Program-made: the position numbers and the translations under genes
Notes under the pieces: model-generated
Told to the model about the DNA's origin: nothing
The model's input: only the letters and a program-made list of their open reading frames with translations
Database searches by the model: none
Source: Alcaligenes ammonioxydans
GTDB taxonomy: Bacteria; Pseudomonadota; Gammaproteobacteria; Burkholderiales; Burkholderiaceae_B
Length of the DNA: 64,000 nt
Direction: 5' to 3'
Assembly (NCBI RefSeq): GCF_019343455.1
Contig: NZ_CP049362.1
Coordinates: 3,410,001-3,474,000 of the forward strand
Shown here: positions 1 through 8,092 of the stretch, piece by piece
Layout: every line of letters begins with the position of its first letter
Numbering within the stretch: the stretch's first letter is position 1

Positions 1-1
1 G

Positions 2-160
2 CAGGCCCTGATCTGGGGTATCAATCCCTTCGATCAGTGGGGCGTGGAATACGGCAAAGTATTGGCCAATGGGATTTTGCAGGAGCTGTCTGGTGAAAAA
101 GAGATCTCTGTCATCCATGATGCGTCTACTCGGCATTGGATAGACGTTTTCAAAGGCTAA
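2..160 (+). CDS. pgi: Glucose-6-phosphate isomerase, C-terminal fragment
   Basis: Only the last 52 codons and the TAA stop lie in the window; the rest is to the left. The peptide contains [13 protein letters not shown], the well-known C-terminal block of phosphoglucose isomerase, and ends in HWIDVFKG. The enzyme interconverts glucose-6-phosphate and fructose-6-phosphate in the cytosol. It supplies the fructose-6-phosphate from which UDP-GlcNAc, the starting point of the wecBC step in this locus, is made. It is a housekeeping gene and marks the chromosomal flank of the capsule locus. The gene is cut by the window edge, so nothing can be said about its start or control. Confidence 0.9.
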   Translation, partial: QALIWGINPFDQWGVEYGKVLANGILQELSGEKEISVIHDASTRHWIDVFKG

Positions 161-217
161 GCACACTAACTGCCAAATATCATCATTTACGCAAAAGACC
201 TATGTAGTAGACGCATC
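119..217. repeat. 12-bp inverted repeat linking pgi tail and intergenic DNA
   Basis: GATGCGTCTACT at 119-130, inside the last codons of pgi, is exactly reverse-complementary to AGTAGACGCATC at 206-217. The arms are 75 bases apart and the match does not extend. It could form a long-range stem at the pgi 3' end or be a trace of a rearrangement at the edge of the capsule locus. No T-run follows, so it is not a plain terminator. Confidence 0.5.
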
Positions 218-244
218 TAGGGACAATTTATATCGAGAAAAAAT

Positions 245-275
245 TATAGGCCTATAAAATCCTAGGTCTATAGGC
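245..275. repeat. Alternating TATAGGC/GCCTATA inverted repeats
   Basis: TATAGGCCTATA at 245-256 is a perfect 12-bp palindrome. Its right half GCCTATA (250-256) can also pair with TATAGGC at 269-275 across a loop that contains the palindrome CCTAGG. The element lies in the AT-rich gap between pgi and the asparagine-synthase-like gene. It may be a protein-binding site or a weak terminator; the sequence does not decide. The rest of the gap (161-429) shows no gene. Confidence 0.45.
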
Positions 276-429
276 TTAAGGATGATATACAGAAGTGGGC
301 ACAAAATCAAATGAGCTGATTTACAATAAAATCACGATGATTTTATGCACTATCCAATACCCTATAAAAATCCGCAGATCGCGATCAAGAGAAAAATACT
401 CGCACCCATAAATCAACACTGGAGCAAAA

Positions 430-1866
430 ATGCTTAAAGAATTGGATCTAAAATATAGATTTGGATTTTTGATAGAAACAAAACAAGAAAAACTAAATAC
501 ATCACACTGCAGTTTTCTTAACTCTTGGGATTTCACACAATGTGGAGAGGCCGTCATTGCTCACCACCACGAAGCAAAAATATCGAAATTCCAATTCAAA
601 GATCATTTTGTTTTCACTTTAGGTGATATCTTCTGCGCACATGGAACCGAAAATTTAGAAAACACATTAAAGCAATTCACAGAAGAAAATGACTGGGATG
701 CAATTGATAACCTATCTGGAAGATTTGCTATATTAACTTATAACAAAAAAAACAATAGTTTTGAAAAAATACTAACAGACCCTATTGGGTCCCGAACCCT
801 ATTTTACTCCACCATTCAACCAGGTTTAGTAGCAAGCCACTCGTCACTTCTAGCGGAAATTTTAAATATAAACAGAGACCAAGAAACAATAGAATTTACA
901 AAATCAGAAGATTTTCTAACAATAAGAACAAAATTTCTACCAGCTGATTTGACCATGTATAAAAACATATATGGATTACCAGCCAATCATTACTATTCAT
1001 TTGAAGAACACAAAGCCATCAGATTTTGGCCAAGAAACCCAATAAAACCAAATAACATTGAAAATCTACTTGAGATAAGCAAAGAGTATCTACTTAAACA
1101 AATTGAATATTTTTCAGCATTAGGAAAAAGGCCCGTTATAGGATTAACTGGAGGAGTAGACTGCAGATCAATAATAGCCGCCTGGAATAGCCGCAAGATT
1201 CATTTTAAATGCTTAACTTGGAATCGAAATCTATCAAATGAGGAAGTTATAATTATAAAAAAAATAAGCTCACATCTATACGCAGACAGCTATTTCCTAG
1301 ATGTTAAAAAAACCGAAAACACAGAACCATTCAAGGCACTAAAGAATTCTGGCTATATAAATCGAGGAAGTTTTATAGGGGGCGCAGTTCTTACAGCACA
1401 AACAGCTGAGTTTTCTGGCCCAAGCGATATATTTGTGAGAGGCTTAGGAGGAGAAATTTTGCGCGGCATGTTTAACAAAAAAACAAGCAAAGAAAGTAAA
1501 ATAGAAGACGGAACATATGCCATTAACTTGTACAAAACTAGTCGACTAAAAAATCCAACGACAGAATTCCGCCTATTCGTAGAAAAATCATACAATGATT
1601 TTTTTGATAGAATAAATTTAAAAAATCAAAAATTATTCAATTATGATTTTGGAGATTTAATTTATTGGGAACAAAGAATGAGCATGTGGGCTGCCTCTCT
1701 GCTTAACGAAGCCGACCCCGCACTCAAAAACATCGCTGGATTAAATAGCAGGAAAATGTATGAAGCAGCTTATGGACTTCCAGATGAAGAGCGCTTTCAG
1801 AGAGAGCTACTATTAAAAATCACTTCTAACTTTGACCCTTATCTTGCTAATTTACCAGTCACCTAG
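430..1866 (+). CDS. Asparagine-synthase-like ATP-dependent amidotransferase
   Basis: A 478-residue protein with the two-part layout of class II asparagine synthetases. The N-terminal third resembles the glutaminase fold (LSGRFAILTYN near 95-105, TDPIGSRTLFYS near 117-128). The C-terminal part is an ATP-pyrophosphatase domain with the PP-loop at 240-246, which reads TGGVDCR where the usual form is SGGxDSR. The nucleophile Cys at position 2 is absent, so glutamine hydrolysis is unlikely; it may use ammonia or form another amide or ester by adenylation. A later block reads GLGGEILRG instead of the usual GxGADELFGGY, so aspartate need not be its substrate. The start ATG at 430 follows GGAG at 421. 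The gene is much more AT-rich than pgi and faces the end of the capsule operon, which suggests transfer and a role in modifying the glycan; that role is inferred. Confidence 0.7.
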   Translation: MLKELDLKYRFGFLIETKQEKLNTSHCSFLNSWDFTQCGEAVIAHHHEAKISKFQFKDHFVFTLGDIFCAHGTENLENTLKQFTEENDWDAIDNLSGRFAILTYNKKNNSFEKILTDPIGSRTLFYSTIQPGLVASHSSLLAEILNINRDQETIEFTKSEDFLTIRTKFLPADLTMYKNIYGLPANHYYSFEEHKAIRFWPRNPIKPNNIENLLEISKEYLLKQIEYFSALGKRPVIGLTGGVDCRSIIAAWNSRKIHFKCLTWNRNLSNEEVIIIKKISSHLYADSYFLDVKKTENTEPFKALKNSGYINRGSFIGGAVLTAQTAEFSGPSDIFVRGLGGEILRGMFNKKTSKESKIEDGTYAINLYKTSRLKNPTTEFRLFVEKSYNDFFDRINLKNQKLFNYDFGDLIYWEQRMSMWAASLLNEADPALKNIAGLNSRKMYEAAYGLPDEERFQRELLLKITSNFDPYLANLPVT

Positions 1867-1903
1867 ACTTAGCCAGAAAAAACTGTTCTAAAAACTTTAT
1901 TAA

Positions 1904-3445
1904 TTAAAGCAAACCCACGATTCTCATCCATTCCCCAGCCAACTCCCCAATAACCCTGTTTTTTCGCTGTGTTACAGACTGCCCCTCAATGGAGTTCCAG
2001 ATAAAGTAATCCACATCCCCACACGGCGTCCCCAGAGCTGCGTAGACCGAGGGCATGATGGGAACATGGTCGCCATACCAACACAGGCTGGCTGGCCTAT
2101 CTGAAGAGCTCAAGGCTCCGCGCAGATGGGTCAGCATGGCATCAGCATTACGGATATGGCGCAAGTAAATCGTCAGATCCTCGCAGCCTGGCGGGGGGGC
2201 TTGCTGGTACAAGGCCTCGATATCACCCGCTGCCACCTTTTCCAGATGCAAAGGCCCGTGGTTCTCCATCGTAATCACATGAATGAATACCGGCCCGGTG
2301 GCCTGCTCCAGCACACTGGCAACTTTCTCCGCCACCGCCAGATCGCCGATATAAGGGCCTGTACGCTCTACATCGGCAAAGGTTTTGATGTCCAGAAACT
2401 CGTCAAAACCAAATAATGGAAACACGCGATGGCGTTGGTAAAAGCTGGCGGGATAAGGGTGAATGCAGATCGTACGGTAACCCTGCTGCTTCAACCAGGA
2501 AGCCAAAGTCGCCACGGACCATCCCGCGCACACGGCGCGATAAGGATTAAAGCGGTGCACACCCAACGCACGGTTTTCTATACCGCTTAAGAAGGAAAAC
2601 TCCGAGCGCACCGTGTTGGCTCCCCAGGCGGGAACCTGCAAATATCCGCTGGCAACCGCTTCAGATTTGAAGCGATCAAACTCCGCCAGAATCTCTGGCC
2701 GAATCCTGTCAGAAATTCGCCGGGCATCAAAGAAGGACTCGCTTTGCACGGAAACCAGATGAGGCAGATCGGCCAAGGAATCCGCAGCGCTCAGAACAGA
2801 CGTGGTCTTCGGAGCTGCATTTTCAAAAGGGGAAGACAAGCTTGGACGTTCTCGGCCTTGCTGCCAATAACGCCAGAAGCTGGCTAACAGCCCCAGGGCT
2901 TGCGCGTCCTGCTCCGGTGCAATCTGCACCATCAAACGCGCCCTATTGCCCCACAGCAACAAACCCAGGCTAAGCGCACCAATCAAGGCCAAGGCGCCCC
3001 ATTGCCCTGTCCAGGCCGCCCGCAAGGCGGGCACGGCTTCCAGCCACAAGCCAATCGTCAATGCGGCAATAAAACCCGCTGCTGCCAAAAAGAATTTGCC
3101 CCATCCCAGAAAAGGAATATAAAGCCGAGGGTGACGGATCGCATCCGTAAAATATTCGTAATCCTGAAACACAAAGGCTTCACGCAACGCCTTGAACTTG
3201 GCATTGCTGACCACAACCAGCAGCAGGAAAAAGGCGCACAGCAAGGCCGTGGCAAAGATAGGCCGCCCCAGCACAAAAACCAGCACGACATACGCCAGGC
3301 CATACAAACCCATATGCAAAGCCCAGGCCGCTGCAGGACGACGCAAGCGGGCTGCCGTTTGCAAAAAACGCTCCAGCCCGACTGTCAGAGCCAGCCCCGA
3401 CAAGGCAGCCAGGATTGCAGTCCAGAATCCCGGCTCAAGCGTCAT
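1904..3445 (-). CDS. Membrane sulfatase-fold phosphoglycerol transferase, WcbQ-like
   Basis: A 513-residue protein with several N-terminal membrane segments (about 8-27, 45-80, 115-140, 148-166) and a large C-terminal sulfatase/alkaline-phosphatase-fold domain. It has QSES at 234-237, GANTVRSEF around 275-283 with Thr278 as the likely nucleophile (as in LtaS-type lipoteichoic acid synthases), and YGDHVP near the C-terminus. It lacks the CxPxR formylglycine motif of true sulfatases. Members of this family move phosphoglycerol or phosphoethanolamine from a phospholipid onto a glycan or lipid outside the membrane. A protein of this kind (WcbQ) occurs in the Burkholderia pseudomallei capsule I locus. 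It is the last gene of the operon and overlaps the dehydrogenase upstream of it by 11 bp. The acceptor is unknown; capsule or its lipid anchor is inferred. Confidence 0.8.
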   Translation of the reverse strand: MTLEPGFWTAILAALSGLALTVGLERFLQTAARLRRPAAAWALHMGLYGLAYVVLVFVLGRPIFATALLCAFFLLLVVVSNAKFKALREAFVFQDYEYFTDAIRHPRLYIPFLGWGKFFLAAAGFIAALTIGLWLEAVPALRAAWTGQWGALALIGALSLGLLLWGNRARLMVQIAPEQDAQALGLLASFWRYWQQGRERPSLSSPFENAAPKTTSVLSAADSLADLPHLVSVQSESFFDARRISDRIRPEILAEFDRFKSEAVASGYLQVPAWGANTVRSEFSFLSGIENRALGVHRFNPYRAVCAGWSVATLASWLKQQGYRTICIHPYPASFYQRHRVFPLFGFDEFLDIKTFADVERTGPYIGDLAVAEKVASVLEQATGPVFIHVITMENHGPLHLEKVAAGDIEALYQQAPPPGCEDLTIYLRHIRNADAMLTHLRGALSSSDRPASLCWYGDHVPIMPSVYAALGTPCGDVDYFIWNSIEGQSVTQRKNRVIGELAGEWMRIVGLL

Positions 3446-4208
3446 AACCGATCTTGCTCAGAATAAAGACGGACACCCGGGCGGGCAGCACCGCCAGAAA
3501 CCAGCAACCAAGATTCAATGGAAACGGAAAGCTGATGCGCGCTTTATTGGCTTTCAGGCCACGGGCAATACGACGAGCCGCTTTTTTCGGAGTCCACAAA
3601 AACGGCTTGGGGCCTGGCATAGCATCACACATGGGCGAGCTAACGTAGCCTGGCATCACCACATTGACCTTGATCCCCTCCGGGGCCAACCAGCCGCGCA
3701 AACCTTCACCATAAGCTTTGACAGCCGCCTTGCTGGCGCTATAGGACGGCGTGGTGGGCAAACCAAAGTAGGCCGCCAAGGAACTCATAAAAGCGATCTG
3801 ACCGCGCCCTCTCGCCCGCATGGCAGGCAGCACCGATTGCACGACTCGCAGCGAGGCCTTAACGTTGATATCCAGCAGCAGCTCCGTATCTTCCCAGGCC
3901 TCCGGCTCGCCATTGGGGCCAACATGAATATTCATGCCCGCATTGACGATGACAAGATCAAACGCGGCACATTGCGACAAGCAGGCATGCAAGGCATCCA
4001 GATCACGCAAATCCAACTGATACGTCTGTACCTGGGCGCCCGCTAGCCGGCAGCGTTCGGCCAAAGGCTCCAGAATCGCGGCATTGCGACCATGCAAAGT
4101 CAGCTCTGTACCGGGCTTAGCATAGTAAAGCGCCAGCTCACCACCAATAGCACTGGTGGCACCGGTAATCAAAATCCGTTCCTGCCCTGCTGGTTCAGCT
4201 ACGCCCAC
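3435..4208 (-). CDS. Short-chain dehydrogenase/reductase, WcbP-like
   Basis: An NAD(P)-dependent Rossmann oxidoreductase of 257 residues. The cofactor motif TGATSAIG is at 15-22, NAG at 89-91, and the catalytic set is Ser142/143, Tyr156 and Lys160 (YSASK). A hydrophobic C-terminal tail of about 20 residues may bind the membrane. I take the GTG at 4208 as the start, since AAGGAG sits five bases upstream (4219-4214); the longer reading from 4271 adds residues unlike the family. It overlaps the end of the glycosyltransferase gene by 14 bp. The B. pseudomallei capsule locus has a similar gene, wcbP. One role that fits the nearby oxoamine synthase is reduction of a 3-keto amino-lipid, as 3-ketosphinganine reductase does; this is inference. 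A nucleotide-sugar reductase is the alternative. Confidence 0.8.
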   Translation of the reverse strand: MGVAEPAGQERILITGATSAIGGELALYYAKPGTELTLHGRNAAILEPLAERCRLAGAQVQTYQLDLRDLDALHACLSQCAAFDLVIVNAGMNIHVGPNGEPEAWEDTELLLDINVKASLRVVQSVLPAMRARGRGQIAFMSSLAAYFGLPTTPSYSASKAAVKAYGEGLRGWLAPEGIKVNVVMPGYVSSPMCDAMPGPKPFLWTPKKAARRIARGLKANKARISFPFPLNLGCWFLAVLPARVSVFILSKIGYDA

Positions 4209-5673
4209 GCGCTCTCCTTTCTTGAAAGGACCAGTACAAAACCATGCCAAAGCCGACACACACCGTGGCATTCAAAGGAACCAACAAGTAGTTACCCATA
4301 CGTATGGCCACATACATGGCCCATGCGGAATACAGGAAAGTGAACACTTCACCAATCAACAAATACAGATTGATGCGGGGCTGTCTTGCTGCCTTCTCGC
4401 CCTCGCCTTTGGGCGTACGGTTAAATTCTCCGTAGACCTTGAAGGCGGCTCGGACGCCACCGACAAAATAATACCAAGCCATAGGCGGGAACATAGCGAC
4501 ATACAAGTAGGTATGCCACACCGTCCCCAATACACCTGGCCTATCCTCAAAACGCGCGCCCTTGCGAGCCCCAAAGGCATTATTCAAGGCCCAGACAGCG
4601 ACCAACAAGAAAAACAGCGGCGCACCCCACAGTAAGACCACATGGTCGAAATCCAGCAAATAATTCAGGGGCAGGCTCAACAAAATCAAGGCGTAAATAG
4701 ACGCCAGCATGACCGATGAAAACATCATGGAAAACGCATGCATGCGCTTCATCAATGGCATATCCTGATGCCACATCTGCCCCAAATGCTTGAAGGCACT
4801 GTGGATCAAACCACGGCCCCAGCGCTCCCGCTGCACCCGGAACGCACTGATGTTCTCAGGCAAGGTGGACATGGACACCACATCGCGCAGATAAGCGTAC
4901 TTCCAGTCCCCAAACTGGGCCCGATAACCCAGGTCCACGTCCTCGGTAATGGTAGAGGCATTCCAGCCACCCAGGGCCTCCACGCAAGCGCGCCGCCAGA
5001 CACAGGAACTGCCGCTTAAGGAGGCCATATCCCCGTCTTCACTCAGGCCTACCGTCACATATTGCTGGTGACCCATTTCCATGGCCTGAAAGCGGGTCAG
5101 AAAAGAATGGTCGCGGTTTTCATAACCAATACCTGTCTGCAAAAAACCCAGCCTCTCGTCCTTGAAGGGTGGAATGGTTTTTTGCAAAAAATCAGCGGGA
5201 GGTAAAAAATCCGCATCGAAGATCGCAAAAAACTCGCCCTGGGAATGCTGAATGCCATGCACCAGATTCCCGGCCTTATAGCCTGCACGATCAGCACGCT
5301 GAATGCGGCGGATTGGCACACCTTGCCGAGCACACTGATCCACCTTGTTTTGGGCCAACAGCGCCGTCCTATCGGTAGAGTCATCCAGCACCAGAATTTC
5401 CAGCGCCGAAAACGGGTAATCCAGACGACAAGCCGCATCAATCAGACGCTCGACAACGGCGGCCTCGTTATAAATCGGTAATAAAACGCTGACCTTGGGA
5501 TACCAATCCTGCGGCAAGGCGGCAGACGTCTGCACGAGCTCGCTTAGCTTGCGACGCTCCACCCGCCGCGAGATCAACAGTACCCGCAGCTCCAAGAGCA
5601 CGTACAGGGCAAAGGCCCCAACAACCAACAAGAACAGCGCCTGAGTCAGGTACGCAAAAATGCTCACAATCAT
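4195..5673 (-). CDS. Processive-type family 2 glycosyltransferase (CslA/cellulose-synthase-like)
   Basis: A 492-residue membrane glycosyltransferase. An N-terminal membrane segment (about 4-30) precedes a GT-A domain with DDS at 97-99, DAD at 153-155, TED at 243-245 and QRERW at 281-285, the D, DxD, TED, QxxRW set of cellulose-synthase-like enzymes. Four or more C-terminal membrane segments follow (about 315-335, 345-365, 385-408, 440-480). Such enzymes use a nucleotide sugar in the cytosol to build a beta-linked chain or to glycosylate a lipid at the membrane. Its place between the sugar genes and the dehydrogenase/phosphotransferase pair fits either polymer synthesis or glycosylation of a lipid anchor. 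It starts 15 bp after the preceding gene. The class is secure; the sugar is not known. Confidence 0.85.
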   Translation of the reverse strand: MIVSIFAYLTQALFLLVVGAFALYVLLELRVLLISRRVERRKLSELVQTSAALPQDWYPKVSVLLPIYNEAAVVERLIDAACRLDYPFSALEILVLDDSTDRTALLAQNKVDQCARQGVPIRRIQRADRAGYKAGNLVHGIQHSQGEFFAIFDADFLPPADFLQKTIPPFKDERLGFLQTGIGYENRDHSFLTRFQAMEMGHQQYVTVGLSEDGDMASLSGSSCVWRRACVEALGGWNASTITEDVDLGYRAQFGDWKYAYLRDVVSMSTLPENISAFRVQRERWGRGLIHSAFKHLGQMWHQDMPLMKRMHAFSMMFSSVMLASIYALILLSLPLNYLLDFDHVVLLWGAPLFFLLVAVWALNNAFGARKGARFEDRPGVLGTVWHTYLYVAMFPPMAWYYFVGGVRAAFKVYGEFNRTPKGEGEKAARQPRINLYLLIGEVFTFLYSAWAMYVAIRMGNYLLVPLNATVCVGFGMVLYWSFQERRARGRS

Positions 5674-5688
5674 GGAAACAAGCGCACC

Positions 5689-6774
5689 CTAGAAGCCGAC
5701 CACATCAGCCAACTCCTGGAGGCGATGCTCCCAGGTGTGGAACTGGCGCACATAAGCCGCCCCCGCCGCCGCACGCTCGCAGTCCTGTGCAGTGGGACCT
5801 TGGCGCAGACGAGCAAATAATTCACTGGCCTGCTCACGGGAATGCACCACGTGGCAGAAGTCACGGAAATAACGATCCACCGCGCGACCGGGGTTAGTGA
5901 CCGCAATGCCTCCACTGGCCAGAATTTCCAGCAAGCGACGTGAGCACATGGTGTCCGAGTCTGTGACCGAATTCACATTCAGGCACATCACGTGCTCTTT
6001 GTAGATACGCCCCGTTTCTCGGTGCGGCACCTGAGCATGCACCTGTAAATGGGTCGAACGAGGAAAACGGAACTCAAGATGCCGGGACAGCCTGTCATGA
6101 TTTCTGTCGTAGGCATTCAGATGCAGTTGAGCATCCTCACACGCCCCAAAAATCATGTCCAGGAAACGGCGACGCTCACTGAGGATGCGGCGGTAATAAC
6201 TGCCCGTAAAACACCCTTCCTTGCGGGTAAACTCAAAGCCCGTGAAATGATGAAACGCTGGCTGATACGGCATGCTCAAGGTATTCACAGGCACATCAGG
6301 GCTCAAGCGGGCGCGATAGCGCGGCAGGCAATCGCTGTCCGTGGTGAATACATAATCAAAGGCCTTGGCCACATCGATGAAGTGCTCGAAATACGCCCCG
6401 TCGTCCTTGTTCCAGAACACCGTAGGCACGCCCTGATCTTTAGCAAACTGCACCAGCTTGTAAATCGTGCGAGGCGTACGCAAACGGATCAGCCGCGACT
6501 GCTTGGCCAGCTCATACCGCCACGCGCCACCCAGCCCATGAAACACGGACTCCACAAAAAGCAGATCAGGCTTCCAGGAGGAGATGACCTCCTGATAATT
6601 GCGCGGGTTAAGAATACGAATAGAGCACTCGGCGGACAGGCAGTCTGCCGTAAAGTAGTCCGAGACCAAGGCTACTTTCAGTTGCCCAAACTGCCCTGCG
6701 GGCTTGCCGTCTTCACTGACGGTGGGGTGCGTATAAATACGAGCACCCAAAGCCCGGATTGCACGACCGATCAT
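5689..6774 (-). CDS. Glycosyltransferase with CgeB-like C-terminal domain
   Basis: A 361-residue GT-B-type protein. The C-terminal part has SRRLLEILASGGIAVTNPGR followed by residues typical of the Glyco_trans_1_2 (CgeB) domain, which binds the nucleotide-sugar donor. The N-terminal half carries KPDLLFVESV and a DGAYFEHF segment, as in CgeB-like proteins. No signal peptide or membrane span is seen, so it acts in the cytosol. The ATG at 6774 overlaps the stop of the upstream glycosyltransferase (ATGA), which indicates translational coupling. The sugar and acceptor cannot be read from the sequence. Confidence 0.75.
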   Translation of the reverse strand: MIGRAIRALGARIYTHPTVSEDGKPAGQFGQLKVALVSDYFTADCLSAECSIRILNPRNYQEVISSWKPDLLFVESVFHGLGGAWRYELAKQSRLIRLRTPRTIYKLVQFAKDQGVPTVFWNKDDGAYFEHFIDVAKAFDYVFTTDSDCLPRYRARLSPDVPVNTLSMPYQPAFHHFTGFEFTRKEGCFTGSYYRRILSERRRFLDMIFGACEDAQLHLNAYDRNHDRLSRHLEFRFPRSTHLQVHAQVPHRETGRIYKEHVMCLNVNSVTDSDTMCSRRLLEILASGGIAVTNPGRAVDRYFRDFCHVVHSREQASELFARLRQGPTAQDCERAAAGAAYVRQFHTWEHRLQELADVVGF

Positions 6775-8087
6775 GAATTAGCCCCGGCCGGCAACGCATG
6801 CACCACAAAGTCCGCCCAACTACGACGCTGCGAGGCTTCTTCGCGCGCCAAGGCACCATCCTGCGCCAAGACTTCCGGCCCCGCCTGAAACGCCTCATCC
6901 AGCACACGGGCCAAGTCCTGTACATCACCCGCTTTAAAAAAGCGCACCGAACGACATGGACCAACTTCATCCTGAAACACCGGCAAATCCGGCACCAGAA
7001 CAGGCTTGCCCATCGCCATCGCCTCGACCAGCTTGATGGGAGGCACAATGCGGCACACTTCAAAGGGACGACGAGGAATACATACCAATGCAGCCTTGGC
7101 CTGCAAAGCACGGGCCTCTTCAGGCGAGACCCGGCCCACAAACAGCACGTGCTGCTCCATACCCAGACTTTGTACCTGTTCCTGCAACTGAGCACGCGCC
7201 TCCCCATCCCCAATAATGGTCAGGGTCACATCCTTGCCACGGCCCACCAGATCCGCCACAGCGTCAATCAAAACATCCAGCCCTTCATAAACAATCAGAG
7301 AACCGGCGTAGACAATGGTATTGGGCTGCACATCCTGGGAAGCGGCAGGAATAAAACGCGAGGGGTCCACGCAATTGGGCATCAAGCCCATGCGTGCCGG
7401 GTCTACATTCCAGTGCTCACGAGCGTACTGCCCCAACTGCTCGGAAATAACAAACAAACGGTCTGCCTGACTGGCGACCAGCCCCTCCAGCTCCAACCCT
7501 TGCTTGAAACCTTGTGAGTCCCGGAACTCCGGCATGCGGGAGGCCCGGCTCAGCTCCCATAAGCCACGCATTTCATAGTGAAACGGAATGCCCAACTGAC
7601 GCGCAGCAATCAAGGCAGGCAAGGCATTGACGTGGTTGGAAGCAGCATGAATGACGGCGACGCGTTGCTTGATGGCTTCCTGGGCGATGGAGGTGGCGGC
7701 TTCGATGGCGAACTGCATGACGGGGCGCTTGTTGGAGGGATTACGAGCGTGGGCGTAGCGCACCCCATCCACCAGGGTTTCGTCTAGCTCGGTGTCCACC
7801 AATCTGTCTTTACGATCCCATGGATAACCGGGGCGTGTCAGCACGCAGATATCCCCGCCTGCCGCTTGCATGGCGCGGATAATTTCATGAGTCCGAGTGG
7901 TGTAACCACTGATGTGATACGGCAAGGCACTGGCTGGCACATACAGCAACCGTCCTGGCACGGGCTCGTAAGGTGTTTCACGGCGCTGACCGCGTCGAGT
8001 CTGCCGACGCACCGTAAATAAGGTCAAACGCCGGCTCAGAGCCATCCAAGGCTCCCGCAACAGCCCACGCCATAACTTAAAGAGCAT
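6771..8087 (-). CDS. Family 4 glycosyltransferase
   Basis: A 438-residue GT-B retaining glycosyltransferase. The N-terminal domain has ALPYHISGYTTRTHEI and LTRPGYPWD, and the donor-binding domain has IVYAGSLIVYEGLD and PPIKLVEAMAMGKPVLVPD. The start at 8087 follows GAGGAAA. It sits 5 bp after the deacetylase pair. The N-terminal motif set (PYxxxGYxTRxH, RPGYP) recurs in the TPR-glycosyltransferase at 12819-14780, so the two appear to be distant paralogs, perhaps adding related sugars. It acts in the cytosol on the growing glycan; its specificity is unknown. Confidence 0.85.
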   Translation of the reverse strand: MLFKLWRGLLREPWMALSRRLTLFTVRRQTRRGQRRETPYEPVPGRLLYVPASALPYHISGYTTRTHEIIRAMQAAGGDICVLTRPGYPWDRKDRLVDTELDETLVDGVRYAHARNPSNKRPVMQFAIEAATSIAQEAIKQRVAVIHAASNHVNALPALIAARQLGIPFHYEMRGLWELSRASRMPEFRDSQGFKQGLELEGLVASQADRLFVISEQLGQYAREHWNVDPARMGLMPNCVDPSRFIPAASQDVQPNTIVYAGSLIVYEGLDVLIDAVADLVGRGKDVTLTIIGDGEARAQLQEQVQSLGMEQHVLFVGRVSPEEARALQAKAALVCIPRRPFEVCRIVPPIKLVEAMAMGKPVLVPDLPVFQDEVGPCRSVRFFKAGDVQDLARVLDEAFQAGPEVLAQDGALAREEASQRRSWADFVVHALPAGANS

Positions 8088-8092
8088 TTTCC

